A DNA stretch of 64,000 bases from an uncultured Pelagibacteraceae bacterium. Its GTDB lineage: Bacteria > Pseudomonadota > Alphaproteobacteria > Pelagibacterales > Pelagibacteraceae. Under the pieces are notes generated by a model. It did not search any database. It saw only the letters and a list, made by a program, of their open reading frames with translations, and had not been told where the DNA came from. Shown here one piece after another: positions 18,432 to 27,018 of the stretch (position 1 is the first letter of the stretch; every line of letters starts with the position of its first letter). The stretch lies in contig CACBMB010000003.1 in assembly GCA_902540275.1 (NCBI GenBank), positions 87,127 through 151,126 on the forward strand, in the 5' to 3' direction. Position numbers and translations under genes: made by a program.

Positions 18432-19547
18432 TTATTGTTTTGGAAAATAATCTTTTAAACTACCTTCTCTATAGACATCAGCTGTGCAACAATGAAGTCC
18501 TCCACCAAAGGCATAGGCATCACGCAATTCAACTGGAATTACTTCCATTCCTAGTTTATCAAGTTGTTCTGCTTGATACTTTTCACTTTTTTCAACACAA
18601 ACTGTTTTTGGATCTAAAACTAAAACATTCATTGAGAGCCAAACAGATGAATAACAAAGTGGTGGTGGCTCATTGTGAGCTGGTTGTGCTGCATCAATTA
18701 TCTCCCATCCATTGTTTTCAAATAATTTTCTTTGATCTTTTGGCAATCTTCTTTGTGGATTATTAATAATCAAGCCCTCTTTAATAGGTGTAAAGGTGGC
18801 ATCAATATGTATTGGATAAGGATCTCCTGGAAAGTTTACAGCATGTATTCTGTGATCTTTGTAATGTCTTTTTAACCAATCTATTCCTTTTAAATTAGTG
18901 GTAAAACCATGTTGAATTACTAAATCTTTACCAAATCTTAACACATCAGCGGCATCAAATAATGGTTCTTCCTCTGTAGTCACAAAAAATTTATCCTCGG
19001 TCCATTTTAATCTTTTTTGAATGCCTATTTTGTCTGATAAATAATCCTTTCTATAATCAGCATCAGTCAATCTTGGTTTCGGCGCAGACTCATGCCTCAT
19101 ATTTGGGTCATTATTATAATATTCCTTTAATAAAGGGCGATAACACAAATATTCAAACCATCGACATCTATAACTCATTGTCGCCTCTAAAATTTCATTT
19201 CCTACAGTTAATAAAACATCTCTAGGTGGCATACATCCAAACATAGTCTCTGCTTTCCAATCAGGAGTTGATGTTTTTTGATTAAAATCAATTGGTATCG
19301 GTCTATCAACTTTAATACCTCTTTTTAATAATATGTTCGAAAAATCGTCTAAAAGTTGGTTAGCTTTATCTACAGTATCCTTAGTTCTGGGACCAAACTG
19401 TCCTCTCATATCTGAGTCCTCTGGGACCTTTGCGTCAAGAGCAGGTTCTGGTGCAGGTATGCAAGTACCATCTGCTCTGCCAACTATTACATGTTTAAGT
19501 GGATCCCATTCATTCCAACTATTTACAATAATTTTTTTTTCACTCAT
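18432..19547 (-). CDS. Arginine:glycine amidinotransferase-like enzyme
   Basis: The 371 aa sequence follows the eukaryotic L-arginine:glycine amidinotransferase closely. The catalytic triad maps to Asp198 (L-F-D-A-A-D), His247 (H-I-D-A-T-F) and Cys353 (G-G-G-L-H-C-C). Further shared segments are S-V-W-L-S-M-N-V-L and G-R-A-D-G-T-C near the N terminus. The reference reaction moves the amidino group of arginine to glycine, giving ornithine and guanidinoacetate. Bacterial relatives can use other amines. It lies 1 base downstream of a creatinase-like gene on the same strand, which suggests a shared guanidino-compound pathway. Confidence 0.88.
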   Translation of the reverse strand: MSEKKIIVNSWNEWDPLKHVIVGRADGTCIPAPEPALDAKVPEDSDMRGQFGPRTKDTVDKANQLLDDFSNILLKRGIKVDRPIPIDFNQKTSTPDWKAETMFGCMPPRDVLLTVGNEILEATMSYRCRWFEYLCYRPLLKEYYNNDPNMRHESAPKPRLTDADYRKDYLSDKIGIQKRLKWTEDKFFVTTEEEPLFDAADVLRFGKDLVIQHGFTTNLKGIDWLKRHYKDHRIHAVNFPGDPYPIHIDATFTPIKEGLIINNPQRRLPKDQRKLFENNGWEIIDAAQPAHNEPPPLCYSSVWLSMNVLVLDPKTVCVEKSEKYQAEQLDKLGMEVIPVELRDAYAFGGGLHCCTADVYREGSLKDYFPKQ

Positions 19548-19548
19548 T

Positions 19549-20766
19549 TTACCCTTTAATCACATTGTGTTCTGGACCGAACGGAAACTTAGTGATGTTT
19601 TCAGCTCCATCTTTACCTATTACTAAAATATCATGTTCTCTATAGCCACCAGAACCAGGTGTCCCCTCTGGAATTAAAATCATAGGCTCCATAGAAATTA
19701 CCATATTTTCCTCTAAAATTGTATCTATGTCTTCTCTCAATTCTAAACCTGCTTCCCTACCATAGAAATGAGAAAGTACACCGAATGAATGTCCATAACC
19801 AAAAGTTCTATATTGTAAATACCCAAGTTCAGCAAATAATTCATTTAATTCATTACAAATATCTGAACACTTTACTCCTGGTTTAATCAATTCGATTCCT
19901 CTTTTGTGTACTTTTACATTTGCCTCCCAAGCCTTTAAAGATTGACTGTCAACAGAGTCTAAAAATAAAGTTCTTTCAAGAGCAGTGTAATAACCCGATA
20001 TCATTGGAAAAGTATTTAAAGATAATATATCACCTTTTATTAGTTTACGGTTCGTTTTTGGATTATGAGCACCATCAGTATTTATTCCAGATTGAAACCA
20101 TACCCAAGTATCCATATATTCTGCATCCGGATAAGTTTTTGCGATTTCTCTTTCCATTTTGTCTCTGCCACTAATTGCAATTTCTAATTCAGTCGCTCCC
20201 TCTTTGATATTTTTTACAATTTCATCACCACCAATATCAGCTATTCTTGCACCATTTTTAATAATTTCTATCTCTTCTTTAGATTTTATCATTCTTAATT
20301 TCATAAGTTTTTTTGAAATATCTATAAAAATTGAAAATGTAAAAATAGACTCAATCTTATCTTTCATATCTAATGTTATATGATCATTTTCTATACCAAT
20401 ATTTTTTGGTGGTGCATCACGTCCAATTATTGACACTATTGCTTTTAAAAAATTATCTCTTTTCCAATCAGTATAAATTATATTATCACAATAAGATCTT
20501 CTCCAGGGTTGACTTGCGTCTATATTTGCAGAAATAGTTGAAACTTTATTATTTGTAATTATGCAACCATAAGGTCTACCGAAAGAACAATAAATAAAAC
20601 CTGTATAATAAGCAATGTTATGCATTGAGGTTAAAATGATCATATCTAAATTATCTTTTTCCATTACAGATCGTAATTTACTAATCCTTTGATCATATTC
20701 TTTGTTTGAAAAAGGTAATTTTACTTTATCGCCATTTTTTAATGTAAAAAAATCTGGTCGTTCCAT
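19549..20766 (-). CDS. Creatinase-like M24-fold amidinohydrolase
   Basis: Creatinase hydrolyses creatine to sarcosine and urea. The 405 aa product matches Pseudomonas creatinase (403 aa) along its whole length: N-G-D-K-V near residue 11, Y-C-S-F-G-R-P-Y, W-R-R-S, M-D-T-W-V-W-F-Q-S-G-I-N-T-D-G-A-H-N-P with catalytic His234, and Y-G-R-E-A-G-L-E-L-R-E-D-I-D. It has the pita-bread fold of Xaa-Pro peptidases, but the match is to creatinase and not to metal-dependent peptidases. Because an amidinotransferase gene follows, the true substrate may be guanidinoacetate or another guanidino acid. Confidence 0.88.
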   Translation of the reverse strand: MERPDFFTLKNGDKVKLPFSNKEYDQRISKLRSVMEKDNLDMIILTSMHNIAYYTGFIYCSFGRPYGCIITNNKVSTISANIDASQPWRRSYCDNIIYTDWKRDNFLKAIVSIIGRDAPPKNIGIENDHITLDMKDKIESIFTFSIFIDISKKLMKLRMIKSKEEIEIIKNGARIADIGGDEIVKNIKEGATELEIAISGRDKMEREIAKTYPDAEYMDTWVWFQSGINTDGAHNPKTNRKLIKGDILSLNTFPMISGYYTALERTLFLDSVDSQSLKAWEANVKVHKRGIELIKPGVKCSDICNELNELFAELGYLQYRTFGYGHSFGVLSHFYGREAGLELREDIDTILEENMVISMEPMILIPEGTPGSGGYREHDILVIGKDGAENITKFPFGPEHNVIKG

Positions 20767-20776
20767 AAATAAAATC

Positions 20777-21682
20777 TTAGTTTAGAGCGATATATCTTTT
20801 ATTCCATCTCATAATTAAACTGTAATAGATAATAGAGATAAAAAGAAAAAAGCCGCCAACAATAGTATTGGTTGATGGAACCTCATTTATTCCAAATAAA
20901 GGTAGCCATACCCAAAAGATTCCACCAATAACTTCCGTTAAAGACAATAAAGTCAGTTCTGCTGCTGGAATAGCCTTTGAGCCTATAGAATACAAAATTA
21001 AACCTAGACATACTAAAGTTCCATGTAAGGAAAACATGGTGCTATTGTAACTTGTTGCAAAAAATGGCTGATTTTTTGTTAAAATAACCATTGTAGCAAC
21101 AACAAAACAAAATAGTCCAGCAATTGCAACTGTCGTAAACTTTGGCGTTTCTTTTCTCCATCTTAGTGTTACAGAAAATATAGAAAATCCTATTGATGAA
21201 GTAATACCAAAAATAAAACCAATAACAGAATTTTTTTCTGTATTACCAAATGCCATTATAATTATACCAATAGTTGCAATAAATATTGAAATCCAAACAT
21301 TCAGAGAAATTCGTTCTTTTAAAAATAAAAATGCTAATAAAGCTGTAAAAAATGGCATAGCAGCTAAACACAATAAAGTAATTGCTGCTGAAGTATTCGT
21401 TATTGAGTATATGAAAGAAATCATAGCTACACCTAAGCCACAACCACCTAATAATCCTGATTTACCAATTTTTTTATAATTCTTATAAAAATTTATTCCT
21501 TCTTCAAAATATAAATAAAGATTTAAAATGATAAATATTGTTAAGCCTCTTCCAAATATATATTGCCAAGGAACAAATTGAGGTTGATCCATATACCTAA
21601 CCACTAATGGACCAAATGACCAAAGTAGCCCTGCAAACAAAACAACTGGTACAGCGATTTTTTCATTTTTAAGTTCAATCAT
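20777..21682 (-). CDS. EamA/DMT-superfamily transporter
   Basis: A 301 aa ten-helix transporter with two EamA repeats. W-S-F-G-P-L-V-V-R-Y appears near the start and S-L-T-E-V-I-G-G-I-F-W-V-W in the second repeat. It is the first gene of a minus-strand group with the creatinase-like and amidinotransferase genes (gap of 10 bases), so it may move arginine, a guanidino acid, ornithine or a product amine. Direction and substrate cannot be told from the sequence. Confidence 0.85.
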   Translation of the reverse strand: MIELKNEKIAVPVVLFAGLLWSFGPLVVRYMDQPQFVPWQYIFGRGLTIFIILNLYLYFEEGINFYKNYKKIGKSGLLGGCGLGVAMISFIYSITNTSAAITLLCLAAMPFFTALLAFLFLKERISLNVWISIFIATIGIIIMAFGNTEKNSVIGFIFGITSSIGFSIFSVTLRWRKETPKFTTVAIAGLFCFVVATMVILTKNQPFFATSYNSTMFSLHGTLVCLGLILYSIGSKAIPAAELTLLSLTEVIGGIFWVWLPLFGINEVPSTNTIVGGFFLFISIIYYSLIMRWNKRYIALN

Positions 21683-21733
21683 TAACGAATTAATAATTCT
21701 TATTTATTTCAACTACAACAAAAATGAGATGTC

Positions 21734-22987
21734 TTAGGATAAAATTTTATTTGGATGATTTGGAAAAAAACAGTCAACAGTTTCACCTTTTTTAAATTTT
21801 GATTTACCTGAAGGAAGCATTACCCAAATATTAGATTGGATAAAAGATTTAATTCTAAACGATTCTTGACCTTTCAAAATATGAACCTCTAATTTACCAT
21901 TCTTAGTTGTGCTCAATTTACTTTTTACAAAACGAGTAAAATATTTTTTTTTAATAAACTCATTTTTTAATATTGCCTTAAAGGAAATTTCTTCTTTGAT
22001 GCCAAGCAAACTTCTTAAATAAGGGTATACAAAGAATCTAAAACATGCTGCTGATGAAATTGGATTTCCGGGTAAACCAAAAATAACTTTAGACTTACCT
22101 TTTATTTTTGCAAACATAATAGGTTTGCCTGGTCTTATTAAGACACTTTTAAAATAATAAGATAATTTAAAGTTCTTAATTATTTGAGGAACAAAATCAA
22201 ATTTACCAGCTGATACAGCTCCTGAAGTAACAATTAAATCAATTTTTGAATTTAACATTTTGTTGATATGTGATTTAAATTTTTGACTTTGATTATCTCT
22301 TAAAATTCCACCATCCTTAAAATTGAATAAAAAATTTTGATTTAATGAGTGTATGTAATGACAATTTGAATTTCTTACCTCCCAATCAGAAATTTTTTCC
22401 TTGTTTGTAATTTCATTACCAGTAGAGAAAAATAAGATATTTGGTTTTTTTTTAACTTGAATTTTTTTAATTCCTAAAGTTTTTAATGCTAAAATATGAT
22501 TAGACTGTAAGATTGTTCCCTGTGGTATCAATAAATCTTTTTTTTTGAAATCTGATCCTTTAAATCTTATATGTTCAAACTTTGAAATTCTTTTATTCAA
22601 TAAAATATGTTTTGCATTTTTTTTATTCGGGTAAAAATTAATTTGTTCAATCGGAATTATTGTATCAAAAGATTTCGGTATTAATGCACCAGTCATAATC
22701 TCAACTGTTTGAAACTTTTTAATTTTTTTTTTTAGAGGTTTATTTCCTGCTGCAATCGAGCCAACAATTTTGAATTTTTTAAAAAATTTTCTATTTAATT
22801 TATTTGTATCACTTGATTTTACTGCATAACCATCAAAAGCGGCATTATCCCCAGCAGGATGATATGATTGAGCATAAATATTTTTTGATGTTACTCTATT
22901 TAAACATTTGTCAGTATTTATAAATTCCTCACCTAATTTAATAATAGATTTTTTTAAAATAATTTTAGACTTTTTATAACTAATCAT
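21734..22987 (-). CDS. moeA: Molybdopterin molybdenumtransferase
   Basis: MoeA inserts molybdate into adenylated molybdopterin. The 417 aa protein shows D-N-A-A-F-D-G-Y-A-V (domain II/III start), M-T-G-A-L-I-P, the S-T-G-N-E-I segment of the active cleft, T-S-G-A-V-S-A-G-K-F-D and G-L-P-G-N-P-I-S-S, all typical. It overlaps mobA by 8 bases, making a small cofactor operon. The operon diverges from the formate dehydrogenase operon, the only Mo enzyme visible in this window. Confidence 0.93.
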   Translation of the reverse strand: MISYKKSKIILKKSIIKLGEEFINTDKCLNRVTSKNIYAQSYHPAGDNAAFDGYAVKSSDTNKLNRKFFKKFKIVGSIAAGNKPLKKKIKKFQTVEIMTGALIPKSFDTIIPIEQINFYPNKKNAKHILLNKRISKFEHIRFKGSDFKKKDLLIPQGTILQSNHILALKTLGIKKIQVKKKPNILFFSTGNEITNKEKISDWEVRNSNCHYIHSLNQNFLFNFKDGGILRDNQSQKFKSHINKMLNSKIDLIVTSGAVSAGKFDFVPQIIKNFKLSYYFKSVLIRPGKPIMFAKIKGKSKVIFGLPGNPISSAACFRFFVYPYLRSLLGIKEEISFKAILKNEFIKKKYFTRFVKSKLSTTKNGKLEVHILKGQESFRIKSFIQSNIWVMLPSGKSKFKKGETVDCFFPNHPNKILS

Positions 22988-23591
22988 CGTTCAATAATTT
23001 TTTTGCAGTTTCTAATTCTTTTTCTGTATTAATATTAAAAAAAGGATCTTTATTATTTTCATGTTCAAAATCAATTGTTTTAACACCTATTTCATTTGCC
23101 CAATGTTCTACTTTTCTATCACCTTTATCTAACGCAAGTTCTAATCTTTGAAACAATTCTATTGACCATAATCCAAAAATATTATGCCGCGTATTTTTTG
23201 ATTTCATAAAAAATAAATCACTTTTTTCTAAATTTATTTCTTTATAAAACTTATTTAGATGTTCTTTTTTAAAAAAAGGTGTGTCAGTTGGAAATGTTGA
23301 TATCCATTCATAATTTTTTTTATTATCTTTTACCCATTTCATTGCAGTAAATACCCCTCCTAGAGGTCCAAGGCCTTTTTTAATATCACTAGTAATAGAA
23401 ATTTTATTTGAATTTAAATATTTGATTGGTTCATTTGTCACAATCAAAATATCTTTATAGAGATCTATTATTTCAGTCAAAATGTAATCAATGAGTATTT
23501 TACTGCCTAATTTGACTTGAGATTTATCTCTTCCAAATCTTTTTGATTTACCTCCAGCTAGTACTACAGCTAAAATATTGTTATGATCCAT
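22980..23591 (-). CDS. mobA: Molybdenum cofactor guanylyltransferase
   Basis: MobA attaches GMP to Mo-molybdopterin to make the MGD form used by DMSO-reductase-family enzymes such as formate dehydrogenase. N-terminal signature V-V-L-A-G-G-K-S-K-R-F-G-R-D-K is the nucleotide-binding motif. G-P-L-G-G-V and F-P-T-D-T-P-F follow in order. Length 203 aa is standard. It is coupled to moeA and its start is 44 bases from the divergent NifU-like gene. Confidence 0.92.
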   Translation of the reverse strand: MDHNNILAVVLAGGKSKRFGRDKSQVKLGSKILIDYILTEIIDLYKDILIVTNEPIKYLNSNKISITSDIKKGLGPLGGVFTAMKWVKDNKKNYEWISTFPTDTPFFKKEHLNKFYKEINLEKSDLFFMKSKNTRHNIFGLWSIELFQRLELALDKGDRKVEHWANEIGVKTIDFEHENNKDPFFNINTEKELETAKKLLNDD

Positions 23592-23634
23592 TAAACAAAA
23601 TATAAAACATTAAAATTTGTTTTAAAGAGATAAT

Positions 23635-24033
23635 ATGGATTTAAAAATTTTAGAAATAGCTTCAAATACAGAGAACAATAAAATTCTCGATAAACACACG
23701 CATAAATCAAAAAATAAAAATCCACTTTGTGGTGATGAAATGGAAATTAGTCTTATTGTGAAAAATAACAAAGTTCTAGATATGGGTTATCAATGTAAGT
23801 CTTGCGTTTATTGTCAAGCATCTGTCAGTCTTCTATCACAAAATATTAAGGATAAAAATTTAGATGAAATAAAAGATTTTATAGATACTTGTGAAAACAT
23901 TTTTGAAAATACTAAAATAAATTTAGAGAAAAAATGGTTAAGCTTTAAAGAACTTTTTAATAAAAAGAATATATCAAGAAAAGAGTGTTTATTGCTTCCA
24001 TTAAGAACAGTTACAAAAGCACTTAATGATTAA
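23635..24033 (+). CDS. NifU/IscU-like iron-sulphur scaffold protein
   Basis: A 132 aa protein with the scaffold signature N-P-L-C-G-D-E-M (Cys32), the second cysteine region K-S-C-V-Y-C-Q-A-S (Cys57 aligns with the IscU/SufU position, Cys60 is extra) and a third cysteine at Cys118. It is the first gene of the operon with an HPP protein, fdhD and formate dehydrogenase. The enzyme carries many Fe-S clusters, so a dedicated scaffold or sulphur-relay role is plausible. It is more divergent than housekeeping IscU, so the exact activity is inference. Confidence 0.8.
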   Translation: MDLKILEIASNTENNKILDKHTHKSKNKNPLCGDEMEISLIVKNNKVLDMGYQCKSCVYCQASVSLLSQNIKDKNLDEIKDFIDTCENIFENTKINLEKKWLSFKELFNKKNISRKECLLLPLRTVTKALND

Positions 24034-24502
24034 ATTTAATAAAGAAATTTTTAAAAAAGCTTTAATAGCTGGTTTCTTTTCAGCTTTAACTATTGGTTTA
24101 TTGACTGTTCTTACTTACAAAAGTGCTTTAGGTTTATTCTTAGCTGGATCATTTGGATCATCAATGGTTTTATTGTTTGGCTTTCCAGAAAGTCCATTTG
24201 CTCAACCACGAAATGTTTTTTTTGGACACTTGGTAACAGCTTTAGTTGGAGTTATTTTTGTAAATTTAATTCCACTTCCAATATACATCAATATTGCTAT
24301 TGCTGTAGGTGTAGGCATTTTTTTTATGATATTACTAAACGTAGTGCATCCTCCAGCTGGAGGTAATCCGATAATGGTTATAATAGGTAGCGTATCGTAT
24401 GACTACCTACTTTTTCCTATCATCACAGGATGTTTTATAATAATTTTATTAGCCATTATTGTTAATAAATTTATATTAAAAAAAAACTATCCTCTAAAAT
24501 AA
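24026..24502 (+). CDS. HPP-family membrane protein
   Basis: A 158 aa protein with four or five predicted membrane helices. The family signature is seen twice over: G-S-F-G-S-S-M-V-L-L-F-G (41-52) and H-P-P-A-G-G-N-P (108-115). A Q-P-R-N-V-F-F-G-H segment connects them. HPP proteins are small integral membrane proteins; plant chloroplast and cyanobacterial members have been linked to nitrite transport. The gene overlaps the NifU-like gene by 8 bases and is followed after 4 bases by fdhD. This suggests import of a small anion such as formate or molybdate, which is inference. Confidence 0.85.
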   Translation: MIKFNKEIFKKALIAGFFSALTIGLLTVLTYKSALGLFLAGSFGSSMVLLFGFPESPFAQPRNVFFGHLVTALVGVIFVNLIPLPIYINIAIAVGVGIFFMILLNVVHPPAGGNPIMVIIGSVSYDYLLFPIITGCFIIILLAIIVNKFILKKNYPLK

Positions 24503-24506
24503 TGAA

Positions 24507-25346
24507 ATGAATTCTAAATATAAAGTTACAAAATTTATAAGTGGAAAACTAGAGAGCATAGAAGATTTAATATCAATCGAAGAACCATTAGAAATTTCTT
24601 TAGAATTTAAAGAGAAAGAAAAATGGATAACAAAAAGTTTATCTATAACTATGCGAACTCCAGGACATGATGAGGATTTAGTAAGAGGATTTTTGTTCAA
24701 TGAACAAATTATTCGAGAAGTAAAAGATATTGAAAATATAAAGAGTTTTGGTGATAAAGTTGGCCAATACAATATTCAAAATAAAATTCTTGTTACTTTG
24801 AATAACTCACAAAATGTAAATATTTCAAAAATAAAAAGGGATTTTCTTACAAACTCATCTTGCGGTGTATGTGGAAAATCTTCTCTTGATTCTTTAGAAA
24901 TTATTAAAAAAACTAAAACCCCTAAATCAAATCCAAAATTATCTAAAGAAATAATAATCAATTCGCCTTCAATACTGAAAAAAAATCAATCTGAATTTGC
25001 AAAAACTGGTGGTATTCATGCTAGCGGATTATTTTCATCAGATGGTAGTTTGATATCTTTAAGAGAAGATGTGGGTAGACATAATGCATTAGATAAAATG
25101 ATCGGTGACTCACTGATCAACAACTACCTTAAGCCAAATGACCAATTTATCACATGTTCTGGACGCCTAAATTTTGAATTAGTTCAAAAAGTTTTAATGA
25201 CTAATATAGGAATAATGATTGGTGTAGGTGCGCCAACTAGCCTAGCAATTGATCTTGCGAATAGATTTGACATGACCTTGGTGGGTTTCGTAAAAGATGG
25301 TAGTTTTAATATTTACACAAATAACCAAAAAGTTATGGTGAATTAA
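24507..25346 (+). CDS. fdhD: Formate dehydrogenase accessory sulphurtransferase
   Basis: FdhD passes sulphur from a cysteine desulphurase to the Mo-bisMGD cofactor, and is needed for formate dehydrogenase activity. The two catalytic cysteines are Cys119 and Cys122 in S-S-C-G-V-C-G-K. T-G-G-I-H-A-S-G, R-E-D-V-G-R-H-N-A-L-D-K and S-G-R-L-N-F-E-L are the other conserved stretches. Length 279 aa is standard. It directly precedes the formate dehydrogenase subunit genes. Confidence 0.95.
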   Translation: MNSKYKVTKFISGKLESIEDLISIEEPLEISLEFKEKEKWITKSLSITMRTPGHDEDLVRGFLFNEQIIREVKDIENIKSFGDKVGQYNIQNKILVTLNNSQNVNISKIKRDFLTNSSCGVCGKSSLDSLEIIKKTKTPKSNPKLSKEIIINSPSILKKNQSEFAKTGGIHASGLFSSDGSLISLREDVGRHNALDKMIGDSLINNYLKPNDQFITCSGRLNFELVQKVLMTNIGIMIGVGAPTSLAIDLANRFDMTLVGFVKDGSFNIYTNNQKVMVN

Positions 25347-25362
25347 AAAAAGGAATTTTGCG

Positions 25363-27018
25363 GTGTCCAAAAATATAAGTAATTTATCTGGAAGAATTGG
25401 TTTAAAAAATAACTTATTCAAAAAAATGTCTGAAAATGCTCTAAATGACTCACCAAAAGATATTAAAGAAATTGCAAAAGAATATAATTTAGGGGTATCA
25501 ACTATTCATGGTGCTGAGAGTTTCTATGAATTTTTAAGACCTTCACATAGAGAAAAAAAAGCTTTTGTTTGTAATGGAAGTGCTTGTATGTGTGCAGGAA
25601 CTCAAGAAAAATTAAAAGATAAACTAAAAGAAAAATTAGGTAATGATAAAGTTGGAGAAATGTTCTGTTTAGGACATTGTTATGAGAACCATGCATTTCA
25701 CTATGATGGAGAAAATTATGCTGGAAAAGATATAGAAAAAATAGATCAAATTTTAAAAGGCGAAGACATAAAACAGGAAAAATTTTTTTCAAAAAGTTAC
25801 GCAACAACAAGTTTCTTAATGGATGATAAACTTTCCTCTACTGATCAATTCAAAGATCAATTAGGCAAATTTCTTAAAATAGATAAAAAAGAAATTATAA
25901 AATCATTACTAGACTCAAATTTAACTGGAAGAGGTGGTGCTGGTTTTCCTACAGGAATGAAATGGGATTTTTGTAGCAAAGCAAAAGGGGATAAAAAATA
26001 TGTTATCTGCAATGCTGATGAAGGTGACTCAGGTGCTTTCTCTGATAGATATTTGTTGGAGGATCAACCTTTAAAAGTTATTTTTGGAATGGTAATATGT
26101 GGTTTCGTAATAGGAAGTAATGAAGGTGTTTTATATATTAGAGGAGAATATCCTAAATCCATTGAAGCAATAAATGGAAGTATTAATGAACTTAAAAAGC
26201 TGGGACTTTTAGGGGAAAATATTTTAGGAACAGATTTTTCATTTGATTTAGGAATTTGTATTGGACAAGGGGCGTATATTTGTGGAGAAGAAACTGCACT
26301 AATTGCTTCAATTGAAGGAAGAAGGGCTGAGGTAGATGTAAGACCACCATTCCCTGTCACTGAAGGACTTTATAAAAAACCTACAGTTGTTAATAATGTG
26401 GAAACTTTAGCTGCTGCATCTGGAATATTAATCAATGGAGCAAATAAATTTTCATCGATTGGAAATAAGAAATCAGCAGGTACTAAACTAGTTTGTTTGG
26501 ACAGTTTTTTTAATAATCCAGGTGTTTATGAAATAGATATGGGCACTCCGATGAAAAGAATATTTAATGAAATTGGTGGTGGATACAAAGAGGAAATAAA
26601 AGCATTTCAAATTGGTGGCCCTTTAGGTGGAGTAGTTCCTCTAGCAGAAATTAATAATTTAAATTTAGATTTCCAAGAATTTACTGCAAAGGGATTTATG
26701 TTAGGGCATGCAAGTGTTGTAAGTATTCCAAAAGATTTCCCGATGACTGAGTATATTCATCATTTATTTGAATTCTCAGCAGAAGAATCATGTGGCAAAT
26801 GTTTTCCTGGAAGACTTGGATCTTATAGAGGAAAAGAAATGTTTGATCAGGCTAAAAAAAAAACTGCCAAAATACCCCTAAAATTATTAAATGAATTATT
26901 GGTAACTATGCAAAAAGGCTGTTTATGTGCCCTTTGTGGTGCAATACCAACTCCTATTATGAACATCTTAAAGTATTTTGGTGATGAAATGAAAAGTGAT
27001 ATGGTAAAAGATAATTAA
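25363..27018 (+). CDS. fdsB: NAD-dependent formate dehydrogenase, beta subunit (NuoE-NuoF fusion type)
   Basis: The diaphorase subunit that passes electrons to NAD+. The N-terminal ~130 residues form a NuoE-like thioredoxin fold with [2Fe-2S] ligands Cys70, Cys75, Cys102 and Cys106. The remainder is NuoF-like: G-R-G-G-A-G-F-P-T-G (FMN/NADH site), N-A-D-E-G-D-S-G-A-F, G-A-Y-I-C-G-E-E-T-A-L and the [4Fe-4S] ligands E-S-C-G-K-C plus a downstream cysteine. Start is GTG after an AAGGA site. The stop shares TAATG with the alpha subunit start. Because NuoE and NuoF are fused here, the symbol is by analogy. Confidence 0.92.
   Translation: MSKNISNLSGRIGLKNNLFKKMSENALNDSPKDIKEIAKEYNLGVSTIHGAESFYEFLRPSHREKKAFVCNGSACMCAGTQEKLKDKLKEKLGNDKVGEMFCLGHCYENHAFHYDGENYAGKDIEKIDQILKGEDIKQEKFFSKSYATTSFLMDDKLSSTDQFKDQLGKFLKIDKKEIIKSLLDSNLTGRGGAGFPTGMKWDFCSKAKGDKKYVICNADEGDSGAFSDRYLLEDQPLKVIFGMVICGFVIGSNEGVLYIRGEYPKSIEAINGSINELKKLGLLGENILGTDFSFDLGICIGQGAYICGEETALIASIEGRRAEVDVRPPFPVTEGLYKKPTVVNNVETLAAASGILINGANKFSSIGNKKSAGTKLVCLDSFFNNPGVYEIDMGTPMKRIFNEIGGGYKEEIKAFQIGGPLGGVVPLAEINNLNLDFQEFTAKGFMLGHASVVSIPKDFPMTEYIHHLFEFSAEESCGKCFPGRLGSYRGKEMFDQAKKKTAKIPLKLLNELLVTMQKGCLCALCGAIPTPIMNILKYFGDEMKSDMVKDN

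Noticed and set aside
18432..19547. Peptidylarginine or arginine deiminase
   Set aside because: The closest pattern along the whole chain is arginine:glycine amidinotransferase, including the G-G-G-x-H-C site and the S-x-W-L-S-M-N-V-L segment.
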